A stretch of 64,000 nt of DNA from JAOPZW01 sp963835295 (GCA_963835295.1 CAWIEX010000011.1:1-64000); one strand, 5' to 3'; positions 1 through 9,244 are shown, counted from the stretch's first letter. Notes: generated by a model from the letters alone, not told the origin. A program made the numbers and translations.

Positions 1-122
1 GGGGCAGCGGCCGTCGCGCTTGAGTAGGTGAGCGCCAGCCTCCGGCCAGCCAGCAAGCTCCCTCGGCGCACCAGAGGCGTCGGTCCGCCTCAACCGACAT
101 CTTCCGTACCCGGAGCAGTGCG

Positions 123-1340
123 ATGACAGCGACGCCGCCAATCCCCGACGCCCGCTCGTGCGCGAGCCACGAAGGAGGCTGGCTGCTGCCACCAGCCGAC
201 CCGACGCCAGCGCATCGCGACGGAGTGTTGCGACAGAGCGACGTGCCGACGCTGCCGGCGCCCGTCCCTGACTGCGCGTTCGTCTACCAGCTGCTCGATC
301 CGATCACCCACGAGCCGCGGTACGTCGGTCGCACGCGCACGCCGGCAATCCGCCGGCAGGGCCACCGCGACCGGCGGTCGGACAAACGCAGCGCGGTGAA
401 CGAGTGGCACCGGCGCTTGGCGCTGCATGGACTGCGGCCGGTGATGCGAATCCTCGAGGGCCCTCTCCCCTACCGTGAGGCGGCACGGCGCGAAGAGACC
501 TGGCGCCGCGCGCACCTCGCAGCGGGTTGCGAGCTTCTCAACGCACTGCCCTGCGTGGATGGTCGGCACGAGGGCGACGCGATCTGGTCCGAACAGGCGG
601 CGCTGGACGAGGTTCGAGCGCTCGCCAGACGGCTGAGCCTCGACCGGTCCTACCCCACCCGACGACAGTTCGCCGACAGCGGACTCAGCGGGCTCGACAG
701 CGCCATCGAGCGCCGGCTCGGAGGACACCGGACGATCGCGGCCCAGCTCGGACTCGCGATGCCCACACCCGAGTGGACGCTCGCGAGCGCCGGACATGCC
801 GTACGGAGGCTGGTCGCCACGCTTGCCCTCGAGCGCTACCCGACAGCCAGGGAGTTCACCGACGCGGGCGAGTCGGGGCTGTTTCAGGCGATCACGACCC
901 GATTCGGTGGACACAAGGCATTCGCGCGACGGCTCGGACTCGCGAGCCCACGGTCCGACTGGACGAGCCGGAGGGTCGACATGGCGATCAGCGCCGTCGC
1001 AGCCCAGGTGTCGTCCAGCGGTCGGTATCCGACCGACCGGGAGATGCGCCGGCACGGACCGCCGGGCTTGTCGGGCGCAGCCAGCCGCTTCGGCGGCAAC
1101 CGCGCCAGAGCCGCGCGGCTCGGGCTCCGCATGACCCGCCAGAGCTGGGATCGCGAGACGGCCGCGGCGGCGGTGCTCGATCTCGTAAGGGCCCTCTCAC
1201 TCAACCGTTACCCGACCGAGAAGCAGTTCCGGGACGCCGGAAGCAGCGGCCTCTACTGCGCGATCGCCAAGTACCTCGGCGGCCACCGAGCCATGGCGGC
1301 ACGACTGCACCTGCCGCGAGCGGCCCGACGCTCGAACTAG
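123..1340 (+). CDS. GIY-YIG nuclease-like protein with four homing-endonuclease-type repeats
   Basis: 405 aa, ATG start. Residues about 53-145 look like a GIY-YIG nuclease fold: a VYQL strand, a YVGRT strand about 12 residues later, a glutamate in the helix near residue 124 and an asparagine near 140. The rest is four copies of a roughly 60-residue unit, each with a YPT...F...G..GL...I...GGH...A..LGL pattern (near residues 178, 238, 297 and 361). That pattern matches the helical DNA-binding repeats of some homing endonucleases. I infer a site-specific nuclease or DNA-binding protein of the island. The next ORF downstream is a decayed ParB-like gene. The domain call is by eye; nuclease activity is not certain because the first GIY tyrosine context is atypical (FVY). 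Confidence 0.75.
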   Translation: MTATPPIPDARSCASHEGGWLLPPADPTPAHRDGVLRQSDVPTLPAPVPDCAFVYQLLDPITHEPRYVGRTRTPAIRRQGHRDRRSDKRSAVNEWHRRLALHGLRPVMRILEGPLPYREAARREETWRRAHLAAGCELLNALPCVDGRHEGDAIWSEQAALDEVRALARRLSLDRSYPTRRQFADSGLSGLDSAIERRLGGHRTIAAQLGLAMPTPEWTLASAGHAVRRLVATLALERYPTAREFTDAGESGLFQAITTRFGGHKAFARRLGLASPRSDWTSRRVDMAISAVAAQVSSSGRYPTDREMRRHGPPGLSGAASRFGGNRARAARLGLRMTRQSWDRETAAAAVLDLVRALSLNRYPTEKQFRDAGSSGLYCAIAKYLGGHRAMAARLHLPRAARRSN

Positions 1341-1442
1341 CGCCAGCGCCGCGCCTCAACCCTTACCCGGCCGTCGCGGCTGCGCCGCTACCACACGGCG
1401 CACACGACCGGACCGTTCACACCTACCAAGGAGCTGATAGCC

Positions 1443-3237
1443 GTGCCCAACCCTGCCACTACCCGACTGTTCGACACCGTCGGTCTCGTTCGACGTTCGC
1501 TGCCGGGCGTGCTCGAGCGGATCGCGCTCGACGAGCTCGAGCTCGCGCCCAACCCCGCCGCAAGGATCTCGCCGGGAGAGCATCGAGCGCCTCGCCGCAC
1601 ATGCTGATGCGCGACCGGGCAGCTGATCCCGTGCATCGGCGCCCGGCCCGACCCGGCCGGGCCGCGTGCTGCTCTACGACGGCCAGCGGCGCCTGCTCGC
1701 CGCCCAAGCCAGCCGCCAGCTCGCCGGCACCGAGCGACTACGAAGACCTCGCTCCGGTCCAGAGCCTGATCGTGCTGCTGCTCGACCACGAACCCTCCGC
1801 CGAGGAGATCCGCCGCATCCAGGCCCAGGCCAACCAGCGCGAAGACCTCTCACTCGCCGACCAGCAGGAGCAGTTTCGCGACTGCTGGCAGGCCCGCGCC
1901 GGCCTTGTCGATGACGACCGCGATCGCCGCCGTCTGCGCCGACCTCGGCATCAGCGCCAAGCAAGGCGCACAACCTGCGCCGCCAGCTCACGCTCCCCGA
2001 GCCGATCCGCGGCCGCGTCGCCGAACGCCCCGCCGGCGGCCAGCTGTCGGTGACCATGGCCAACCGCCTCGCGGACATGCACGAAGTCGCGCCGGAGCTC
2101 ACCGCGGCGGTCGCCCAGCGCATCACCACCACCGACCTGCACGACAAGGCGATGCGCGACCTCGGCGCGTTCGTGCACCGCACCGTCGTCGAAGACGAGC
2201 ACACCTACGCGGTGCGCATCGACGACGGCGACCTGCTCGACGGCGCCGAGCACGTCGAGCACGCCCGACAGCACCTCACCCCCACCGGCCAGCAGCAGGC
2301 CGCCGGGATCCTCGGCTGCAAGCTCGGCGCGCTCGACACCGAGCTCGACACGCTCGCCGCGCGCGCCAGGAGCAAGGCGCTGAAGGTTCGCGTCACGCCC
2401 CAGCTGCGCGACCGCGCGCGCACCGGCCGCTACGCCTACGTGCACGACCGCGGCCAGGACTTCGCCGCCGGCATCTGGGTCGTCGACCCCGTGTTCGTGC
2501 TCGACGCGATCTGCGAGCAGCTCAAGCACGCCGACGACGCCCCCGCCCGCGAGCAGGCCTACTTCGCCAGCGCCACGCTCGACGACGATGAGCTGCGCCA
2601 GGCCGCCGACGACGACCGCGAGCGCAAGCAACGCGCGCGGGTCCGCCACGCCGACGCGGTCCGCGCCAACCTCGGACTCGGCCACGACATCCGCGCCGGG
2701 CTGATGGACCCCGCCACCGGCCAGCTGCACGCGCTGAAGGCGATCGTCTGCCACCTGCTCGCCAGCCACTACCGCGACGTGATCGCCTTCGGGGCCGGCT
2801 GGACCGACCACGAGCGCCAGCAGCCAATCGGCGACACCGGGCGCCACGAACCCCGCCATATCGACGCGATCCTCGACGCCGAGCTCCAGCGCGCCCTCGA
2901 CGACCCCGACCCCCTGCGCGGCATCGCGCAGCTCGTTGCCCGCTGGGGCGCCGCGTTCGTGCTCGACCCCGACGGCGCCACCCGCACCAAGGCGCTCGGC
3001 ACCGAGCGCATGGCCCGCAAGCTGCGCGACGCGCTCCCCGGCGGCGGCAACCCGCTCCGACAGGCGGTGTGGGAGTTCCTGCGCCCCATGCTCTCCCCGA
3101 CCCTCGTCGCGCTCAACCGCGACGCCTTCATCCTCGACGACGGCATTGAAACCACCGTGACGCTCGCCGAGAACCGCGCGGACTCCAGTCTCGCCCACCT
3201 CGACCTCGGCGACGAGGACCTCGACCCCGCCGCCTGA
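1443..3237 (+). pseudogene. ParB-like nuclease-domain protein, N-terminal half broken by several frameshifts
   Basis: A GTG at 1443 opens a frame reading a ParB-like start (ELELAPNPAARISP). The reading then jumps frames at about 1575, 1600, 1612, 1665, 1731, 1915 and 1962. Conserved pieces remain in successive frames: the ParB/sulfiredoxin-fold box around LLYDGQRRLLAA (1669-1720), then QSLIVLLLDHEP (from about 1760), then LRRQLTLPEPIRGRVAE (from 1975). From about 1963 to the stop at 3237 the frame is uninterrupted and codes for about 420 residues of the C-terminal part; an internal ATG at 2050 could give a 395-aa product. The family is typical of plasmids and integrative elements and differs from the chromosomal ParB. 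Decay is the simplest reading, but clustered sequencing errors would look the same. Confidence 0.75.
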
Positions 3238-3255
3238 ACCGGACCGCATCGCGGT

Positions 3256-3296
3256 GCGCTCCCGCCCCGGGCACGGATGCTCCGGGGCGGGAGCGC
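3256..3296 (+). terminator. Strong hairpin after the ParB-like gene
   Basis: A perfect 15-bp inverted repeat (3256-3270 with 3282-3296, 11-nt loop) starts 18 bp after the stop at 3237. There is no T-run, but stems like this are common terminators in high-GC actinobacteria. Confidence 0.7.
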
Positions 3297-3298
3297 CC

Positions 3299-3471
3299 AG
3301 CGGGGACGCGGCCCGAGAGCCGCCCCCCGTTGTTTGCCTGCAGCCGGTTTTTTTGCGCCCACGGGGTATGTCCAGCGCGTGCGGTAGCGGGGACGCGGCC
3401 CGAGAGCCGCCCCCCTTTTTTTGCCTGCAGCCGGTTCTTTGCGCCCACGGGGTATGTCCAGCGCGTGCGGT
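3299..3471. repeat. Two tandem copies of an 87-bp unit
   Basis: 3299-3385 and 3386-3471 are near-identical head-to-tail copies beginning AGCGGGGACGCGGCC. Differences are confined to two T-rich patches (after the CCCCCC run and after CAGCCGG), where homopolymer length varies. The unit lies in the gap between the terminator hairpin and the next gene and carries no convincing coding frame. Role unknown: it could be iterons, a recombination scar or a replication-slippage product. Confidence 0.85.
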
Positions 3472-3570
3472 AGCGTCGTCTGCCGACCATTCTCAAGCTG
3501 CCCGATCCGCCGCCTAGGCTCGCCTGCTAGCCGTGAGCGGCCCGGGAGCCGGATAAGGCGTCAAACAGCC

Positions 3571-4083
3571 ATGGCCGCCACCGACAATCGCCCCGACCGC
3601 GTCACCGAGCGTCGCCGCGCCGTCCAGCTCGCCCGCCACTACCGCGACGCGGAGGACCTGTCGATCACCGAGATCGCACGACGCCTCGGAAAGTCGCCGG
3701 CAACGGTGAAGGGCTACTTCTACGACCCCACGGGCGAGAAGGCCAAGGCGGTCAAGGCCCGTTACGTGGGCGTGTGCCGGGGCTGCGGCGCTCCCACGCA
3801 GCCGCGCAACGGAAAGGGCGACGCCTACGAGTACTGCAAGGCCTGCCATCCCGGCGCGATCGCCCCGCGGTGGACGCGCGAGAGCGTGCGCGCGGCGATG
3901 CGCGCCTGGCACGACCGCTACGGAAAGCCGCCCTCCTCGTACGACTGGTCTCGCACGCACGCCGGCCGGCGCGGCGCCGAGGCGCTGGCCCGCCTTGCCG
4001 ACGGCGACTGGCCCGCCCCCGGCACCGTCACCGACCTCTACGGAACATGGGCCGCCGCCCACGCCGACGCGTTCGCGTCATGA
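3571..4083 (+). CDS. Helix-turn-helix and zinc-ribbon DNA-binding protein
   Basis: 170 aa from ATG 3571. Longer in-frame starts run into the tandem repeat and are less likely. Residues about 28-52 (LSITEIARRLGKSPATVKGYF) form a clear helix-turn-helix of sigma-70 region 4 or resolvase type. It is followed by a four-cysteine zinc ribbon, CRGC near residue 69 and CKAC near 91. The C-terminal third is a second possible DNA-binding segment beginning WTRESVRAAMRAW. I read it as an island-encoded regulator. No partner gene is obvious, and the next ORF starts 66 bp downstream. Confidence 0.65.
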   Translation: MAATDNRPDRVTERRRAVQLARHYRDAEDLSITEIARRLGKSPATVKGYFYDPTGEKAKAVKARYVGVCRGCGAPTQPRNGKGDAYEYCKACHPGAIAPRWTRESVRAAMRAWHDRYGKPPSSYDWSRTHAGRRGAEALARLADGDWPAPGTVTDLYGTWAAAHADAFAS

Positions 4084-4148
4084 AGCCAGGCCAGGCGTAG
4101 AGGCTTTCCCCGCGGGCTCTTGTACCTGGGCGTCGGAGAGCGCGCTCC

Positions 4149-4397
4149 GTGCTCGATGACGCCATGGCGATGCCGCACCTCGACCCTCCCGACGACAGCT
4201 TGGATCCACGGGCGCGCGTCCACGCGCTACAGGACGAGCTCTACGACGTCGTGCTCACCAGGGTGGCTCGCCCGTTCGCCGGCGATCGAGTCACCCGACT
4301 GCATCGTGACGCCCAACACGCGGCAGCCCTCGCCGAGCTGCTTGCCGACACCGCGCTGTTGCTTCCCGTCGGCAACGACCCAAGCGAGCTCGAGTGA
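4149..4397 (+). CDS. Small acidic protein coupled to the GHKL ATPase
   Basis: 82 aa, GTG start. I do not recognise the family. The composition is acidic and helical, with no signal peptide or membrane segment. Its stop (TGA 4395-4397) overlaps the GTG start of the ATPase gene at 4394 in a GTGA junction, so the two are probably translationally coupled and may act together. The short length makes this less certain than its neighbours. Confidence 0.55.
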   Translation: MLDDAMAMPHLDPPDDSLDPRARVHALQDELYDVVLTRVARPFAGDRVTRLHRDAQHAAALAELLADTALLLPVGNDPSELE

Positions 4398-6268
4398 GCC
4401 GGCCCGCCGCCGGCGAGCCCGAGGGCATCAGCGCAACCGCCGCGGACGACTTCGCGGAGCTCGACGTCGCCAACGCGAGCTTTTTCGTGGAGAAGCTCGG
4501 CGCCGAGTGCGGCGATCTGCAGGCTCTGCGCGAGTTGACAATGAACGGAATGCAGGCCATCGCCGCGCTCGGGCGAAATGCTGGCGGCCGCGTCATCTGG
4601 GACCTGGACTGGAAGCGCCTCGAGGGCACCGGCGGCCGGGTGCGCAAGCTGTCGATGATCGACACCGGGATCGGCATGACGCCGGACGCCCTGCGCTTCT
4701 ACATCAACCACCTCGCCGCCTCCAGCCACACCCAGAGTCGCAGACAGAACTTCGGCGTCGGAGCAAAGATCGCCGCCGGCTCGCGCAACCCCCACGGTCT
4801 CGAGTACCGCTCCTGGCACGACGGTCACGGCGCTCTGGTGTGCTTCATGCGGCACCCTGACGGCCGATGGGGCCTGCAACCGCAGACCTTGTCAGACGGG
4901 CGCACGGACTTTTGGCGGCCGCTCGATGAGCACGACAAGCCGTGGGCCCTGCTGGGGCAGCGGCACGGCACGCAAGTCGTCCTGCTCGGCGAACACGAAC
5001 GTGACGACACCACGCAGGCTCCGAAGAGCGTCGTCGAGGGCCGCCGGCAGTGGATCACGCGTTATCTGAACTCGCGCTTCCTCCATTTGCCAAGTGCGAT
5101 CGAAGTACTTGTCCGTGAGGGTCAGGCCAAGACGAACGAGCGGAACGCGAGTCAACTGCTACGCGTCCATGGCCAAGAGCATCATCTGAATCAACGCGCG
5201 GTGCACGCCGGGAGCGTTGAGCTCTCGGACGCGCTGGCGCACTGGTGGTTGCTCGACGACGACCGCTGCGGCCGCAGGCACGAGGGCACGTTCTGGAACT
5301 CGACCGGTCACGCCGCCGGATTGTTCGACGGCGAGCTATACGACCAGCTCCCGCAGACTCGCGGCGGGTACAGCCGCCTGCATGAGTTCGGCATCCGCTT
5401 CGGCTATGAGCGCGTCGTGCTCTACCTCGAGCCGCGCGTCGACGAAGACCGCCTCGAGGCCAACACCGCGCGCACCCTGCTGCTCGTGGACCACGAGCCG
5501 CTGCCGTGGGCGCGCTGGGCCCAGGAATTCGCGGCCGTCATGCCGCCCGAACTTAGTGAGCTCCAGGAACGCACCGCGAGCGCCGACGGCACGCCACGCC
5601 GAGAGGCCATCCGCGCGCGGCTCGCTGCCCACCTGCCGCTCTACCGTCTGAGCCGCTATCGGCCACCGCGCACGCCGACGCCGCCGTCGCGCCCGGTGCG
5701 ACGCGACCCCACAGAGACGCCCGAACACGGCGCTGGCGCCGCCCAACTGGCGCCGAGGAGCGATCACGGCCCTAGTGCACCGGCGTCGGCCGACGCCACC
5801 GAGATCGATCTCCCCGACGTCGTGTGGGTCTCGGTAGACGACGGCACTCGCGCACCGGGCGACCTCGAAGACCAAGCCGCCCGCTACGACGCGGCACGGC
5901 ACGAACTAACCATCAACGCCGACTTCCGGGCGATCACGGACATGACGTCCCACTGGACGCGTCGCTACCGCGGCACGCCCGGCGCTCGCCCGGTCGTTCG
6001 GGCACAGGTGCGCGAGTGGTTCGAGCAAACGCTCGTCGAGGTCGTCCTCTGTGCGCGCAACTCGCACTGGGACGCCGAGCAGCTCGCGGCCCTCCTGTGC
6101 CCCAGCGCGTTATCAGCGGCGGTGCTGCCACGCCAGCTGCTCTACGCGACGCTGAACAAGCGGCTTGGTCAGAAGCTCGGCACGGCGCCTGAGATGCCTT
6201 CGCTGGCTCCGCGCACAGCACACCTCGTCGAGACACCAGCCGAGTCACGCCGTGCCCGACGCACCTGA
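4394..6268 (+). CDS. GHKL-type (Hsp90/histidine-kinase fold) ATPase
   Basis: 624 aa, GTG start. The Bergerat ATP-binding motifs are clear: N-box E47...N51 (ELTMNG), G1 DTGIGM at 90-95 and G2 NFGVGAK at 119-125. There is no histidine-kinase dimerisation domain, no MutL C-terminal signature and no receiver, so this is a free-standing GHKL ATPase. The remaining 450 residues are of unknown fold, with a proline-rich linker around residues 425-475. It is preceded by a coupled small ORF and followed by a MarR gene whose start lies inside its 3' end. GHKL ATPases with unknown C-terminal parts occur in mobile elements and some defence loci; that role here is inference. Confidence 0.7.
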   Translation: MSRPAAGEPEGISATAADDFAELDVANASFFVEKLGAECGDLQALRELTMNGMQAIAALGRNAGGRVIWDLDWKRLEGTGGRVRKLSMIDTGIGMTPDALRFYINHLAASSHTQSRRQNFGVGAKIAAGSRNPHGLEYRSWHDGHGALVCFMRHPDGRWGLQPQTLSDGRTDFWRPLDEHDKPWALLGQRHGTQVVLLGEHERDDTTQAPKSVVEGRRQWITRYLNSRFLHLPSAIEVLVREGQAKTNERNASQLLRVHGQEHHLNQRAVHAGSVELSDALAHWWLLDDDRCGRRHEGTFWNSTGHAAGLFDGELYDQLPQTRGGYSRLHEFGIRFGYERVVLYLEPRVDEDRLEANTARTLLLVDHEPLPWARWAQEFAAVMPPELSELQERTASADGTPRREAIRARLAAHLPLYRLSRYRPPRTPTPPSRPVRRDPTETPEHGAGAAQLAPRSDHGPSAPASADATEIDLPDVVWVSVDDGTRAPGDLEDQAARYDAARHELTINADFRAITDMTSHWTRRYRGTPGARPVVRAQVREWFEQTLVEVVLCARNSHWDAEQLAALLCPSALSAAVLPRQLLYATLNKRLGQKLGTAPEMPSLAPRTAHLVETPAESRRARRT

Positions 6269-6764
6269 GCGCCAGACACTCATCCGAGCCGCGCTGCTGC
6301 GCAAGGGCCTCGCCGACGCGCGCCATCGCACGGCGCTCGCGCGGCGACTGGGCCTCACTGAAAACGAGGTTCTCGCCGTACAGCATCTGGCGCACGCGGG
6401 CGAGCTCACACCCGGCCAGCTCGGCGCGCTATTGCAGCTGTCGTCCGGAGGGACGACGGCGCTGATTCACCGTCTGCAACGTGCCCGCCACATGACGCGT
6501 GAGGCTCACCCGCGCGATGGGCGACGCGCGGTCGTGCGCCTGGAGCCCGATCTCCAGGCGCGGGCCACCGAGGCCTGCGCCTCGTTCGTAGCCGAAATCG
6601 ACGCCCGCGTCGAGCAGCTGTCGGAGAGCGAGGCCGATGCGGTCCTGCAATTCCTCGAGAGCATCGCCGACGCTGCGGCACGCCACGCGGACCGGTTGGC
6701 CGCTGACGCCGACGCCACCGCGCGCGACGCTCTTGCAGTCCCACTCCCGGCCCTGTGGGCCTAG
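6252..6764 (+). CDS. MarR-family transcriptional regulator
   Basis: 170 aa, GTG start chosen because it overlaps the end of the ATPase gene by 17 bp and puts the winged helix at the expected place. Residues about 35-90 carry the MarR core (LTENEVLAVQHLAHAGELT, then LGALLQLSSGGTTALIHRL and a wing with R..HPRDGRR). The C-terminal helices would form the dimer interface. The third gene of the coupled set, it probably regulates this operon or an island function; the ligand is unknown. Confidence 0.8.
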   Translation: MPDAPERQTLIRAALLRKGLADARHRTALARRLGLTENEVLAVQHLAHAGELTPGQLGALLQLSSGGTTALIHRLQRARHMTREAHPRDGRRAVVRLEPDLQARATEACASFVAEIDARVEQLSESEADAVLQFLESIADAAARHADRLAADADATARDALAVPLPALWA

Positions 6765-6864
6765 CTCGCTCTGCGACAACGAGGCGGACGACTCCGATCC
6801 CGCGGATAGGGACGCAAGGCCCAAATCCATGACAGAGGGTGGGAGCCGTGCCAGCCGATGTCGG

Positions 6865-7098
6865 TCATCGGCGCAGCTCGTCGCCCTCGATCGCGGTACG
6901 GGTCGCCCAGTAGAAGTCGCCGTGGCTGTGCGCGAGGCCGACGCGAGCGAGGCGCTCAAGGGCATCGTCGACGTCTATTCGCCCGACGTCCGCCAGCTCG
7001 CGACGGATCTCCTCGCGGGAGAGCTGCGCGGGATACACCTCGAACAGCAATCCCATCACGGCGCTCGCAGCGCGTTGAACGTCCTCATCGTCGGCCAC
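6865..7098 (-). CDS. Small winged-helix-like protein
   Basis: 77 aa, convergent with the MarR gene. The sequence reads as a compact winged helix: a helix (VMGLLFEVYP), a second helix (LSREEIRRELAD), a recognition-type helix (VDDALERLARVGLAH) and a wing with HGDFYWATRTA. Similar short proteins, with an aliphatic first helix and a C-terminal TRAA...DEL stretch, are familiar from Thermoleophilia, so this is likely a real gene and not a shadow. Function unknown; probably a DNA-binding accessory. Confidence 0.6.
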   Translation of the reverse strand: MADDEDVQRAASAVMGLLFEVYPAQLSREEIRRELADVGRIDVDDALERLARVGLAHSHGDFYWATRTAIEGDELRR

Positions 7099-7616
7099 GA
7101 CCGGGCAGCCAATCGGTGCGCGCGCCGCGTGTCTAGGGCCGATAACTCAAGTGCGCCGCGTCTCATTCCGCGCGCAAGGGGCTTCGTACCTCCGGTGCCG
7201 TACGTGATAGATGCCGCAATGTCCGAACGTTTCTTGAGGCGATTAGAGTCACCGTACCGTTCCCTGGCACTGTGCGCGTCCGCCGGCTGGGCCGTGCGGG
7301 TGTCGCATTCGAGACGCCGCATCGCTAGCGCTGACGGCGCGATGCAGAGCGGGCTCCACGCTCGCCTGCGGGCACGGTGCGAATCGGTGGAGGCGAGGAG
7401 GGTCTCGTTGACGCGGGGCACGGAGGAGGCGCGAGTCGCGTTGCGCGACCAGGCCGCCGGACTGGTCGCCCGCGCGGACGGTCAGCTCTTGGCGTCCAAC
7501 GCGTCTGGGGGCCCGCACGACTTCGATTCAAATAGCGCATCACCGGGGGGAGATCGGCTGGATTTGCGGCATCACCGCAGCGTGGTACAGCGACGCGCGG
7601 ACAAGGACGGACCGGC
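7099..7616. other. 518-bp gap before the excisionase-like gene
   Basis: No supported gene on either strand; the open frames here are by-products of high GC. Local A+T is higher around 7205-7265, where a promoter for the excisionase/integrase genes would be expected, but I see no convincing -35/-10 pair. No strong repeat or hairpin stands out. Confidence 0.5.
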
Positions 7617-7829
7617 GTGAGCGCGCGCAAGGTCACGGTGCCGGTCCCACCGATCGCGTTGCCGAAGCCCGCTGCGGCCGCGGCGCTGGGGATGAGCGTC
7701 GACAGCTTCGAGCGCTACGTGATGGGCGAGGTGCGGTGCATCCGCAAGGGCTCGATGCGGCTGTACCTCGTGAAGGATCTCGAGCGCTGGGCGGACGAGA
7801 ACGCCGAGCGGCTACTCGACGCTGCCTGA
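7617..7829 (+). CDS. Excisionase-like helix-turn-helix protein
   Basis: 70 aa, GTG start. It has the layout of small MerR/Xis-type proteins: a short basic start, then a helix-turn-helix (ALPKPAAAAALGMSVDSFERYV), a two-strand wing (VRCIRKGSMRLYLVKDLERW) and a short tail. It lies 104 bp upstream of the integrase on the same strand, the usual place for a recombination directionality factor. The call rests on size, fold and position. Confidence 0.7.
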   Translation: MSARKVTVPVPPIALPKPAAAAALGMSVDSFERYVMGEVRCIRKGSMRLYLVKDLERWADENAERLLDAA

Positions 7830-7933
7830 CGCTTCGGGATTGACTACCGCCAGGCGAGGAGTACCGTCGCGCCGCGCGAGTAGAGCGGCGGCGGTGGAGA
7901 CGCCCGGCCCCGACACCACAGGAGGTAGCTGTC

Positions 7934-9172
7934 ATGCCAGCCAAGCACAAGGGCTTGGAGCACATCGATGTCGTGCACCGGCGTGCCTGCCCGGCGAGGC
8001 CGAAGGACTCCACCGCCCGATGCAAGTGCTCACCGTCGTACCGCGTGCAGCTCCGTGACCCGCGCACGAAAGAGATGCACCGCAAGACGTTCGGCGTGAA
8101 GGCCGAGGCGATCGCGTGGCGAGACGACATGAAGATCGCGTTGCGGCACGGCACCGCCCACCGGCACACGCGCAAGACCGTCCATGAGGCCGCCACCGCG
8201 CTCCTGGCTGGCATGCGCGACGGGAAGGTGCTGACCCGCAGCGGCGAGCGGTACAAGCCGAGCGCGATCCGCGGCTACGAGATCGGCTGGGGACACGTGA
8301 AGGACGACCTCGGCCACCTGAACCTCGGGGAACTCGCGCGCCGCGACGTGCAGCGCGTCATCGACCACATGATCGCCGAGGGCGTCCCCGCGTCGACGGT
8401 CGCCAACAGGCTTGACCTGCTGCGTGTGGTCATCAGGCGCGCGCTGAGGGACGACGAGCTGACCGTCTCGCCGCTGGTCGGGCTCGAGGTGCCCCGCCAG
8501 GACAACCGGCGCGAGCGCGTGGCCTGGACGGACGAGGCGAGGGCCCTCCTCGGGGCGCTGCCCGAGCCCGACCGGCCACTGTGGGCGACCGCGTTCTACG
8601 CCGGGCTACGCCGCGGCGAGCTGCGCGCGCTGCGGATCTCAGACGTGGATCTCGAAGGCGGCTGGATCCACGTGCGCCGGTCGTGGGATGACGAGGAGGG
8701 CGAGCAGAAGGGCGGCAAGAGCCGCGCGGCGGTCCGCGACGTTCCGGTCTTCGATGAGCTGCGGCCGTACCTCGCGGCGCTGGTGTCGCCAGCGGCGCTC
8801 CTGCGCACCGGGAGGCGCGGCGACGACCTGATCTTCGGCCGCACGGGCAGCGACCCGTTCACCCCGACCACCGTGCGAAGCCGCGCGTTGAAGGCGTGGG
8901 GCTGGAAGCAGGTGCGCAACGCCGACCCGGACGGGCCACGGCACCTCTGGGTGAAGGCCCACGAGGACGCGCTCGAGCCGATCGGGCTGCACGAGGCGAG
9001 GCACACCGCGGTCAGTCTCGCAGCGGCGGCCGGCGTTGACGACGCGAGTCTGCTCGCGTGGTTCGGGCACGCGGACGTTGAGATGAGCCGCCGCTACCGC
9101 CACGCGTTCAAGGAGCGGATGGCGCGCGGGATCGCCGACGTGAACCGGCTGCTGGCCGGCGGCGGGCCGTGA
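7934..9172 (+). CDS. int: Tyrosine recombinase (integrase) of the tRNA-Glu island
   Basis: 412 aa, ATG preceded by an AGGAGGT-like ribosome site. Residues 75-180 form the core-binding domain. The catalytic set is complete: R226 (GLRRGE), lysine near 259-262 (KGGKSR), H353-x-x-R356-H357 (HEARH), H379 (GHADVEM) and nucleophile Y388. An arm-binding N-terminus with CxC near 30-32 and basic residues is present. The gene ends 72 bp from the 3' end of tRNA-Glu and reads toward it, as expected for an integrase placed next to its attachment site. It is intact, so the island may still be able to move. Confidence 0.92.
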   Translation: MPAKHKGLEHIDVVHRRACPARPKDSTARCKCSPSYRVQLRDPRTKEMHRKTFGVKAEAIAWRDDMKIALRHGTAHRHTRKTVHEAATALLAGMRDGKVLTRSGERYKPSAIRGYEIGWGHVKDDLGHLNLGELARRDVQRVIDHMIAEGVPASTVANRLDLLRVVIRRALRDDELTVSPLVGLEVPRQDNRRERVAWTDEARALLGALPEPDRPLWATAFYAGLRRGELRALRISDVDLEGGWIHVRRSWDDEEGEQKGGKSRAAVRDVPVFDELRPYLAALVSPAALLRTGRRGDDLIFGRTGSDPFTPTTVRSRALKAWGWKQVRNADPDGPRHLWVKAHEDALEPIGLHEARHTAVSLAAAAGVDDASLLAWFGHADVEMSRRYRHAFKERMARGIADVNRLLAGGGP

Positions 9173-9244
9173 CGTTTTACCGCCACCGTTACCGCTGGAG
9201 CCTCTGAGACGCCGAAACCCCCGAGTTCATCGGAGGTTTCGCAG

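Noticed and set aside
527..2053. A 508-codon plus-strand frame crossing the GIY-YIG and ParB-like genes
   Set aside because: Composition is R/P-rich as expected for a shadow frame; only the 1733-1922 part holds real ParB-like sequence, as a frameshifted piece.
1443..3237. Chromosomal ParB and origin region
   Set aside because: The protein is of the mobile-element type, no ParA is present, and no parS-like or DnaA-box cluster was seen.
3299..3471. CRISPR array
   Set aside because: Only two long units in direct contact, with no spacers.
6637..7620. A 327-codon plus-strand frame upstream of the excisionase gene
   Set aside because: It overlaps MarR out of frame and the small minus-strand winged-helix gene, and has no recognisable protein features.
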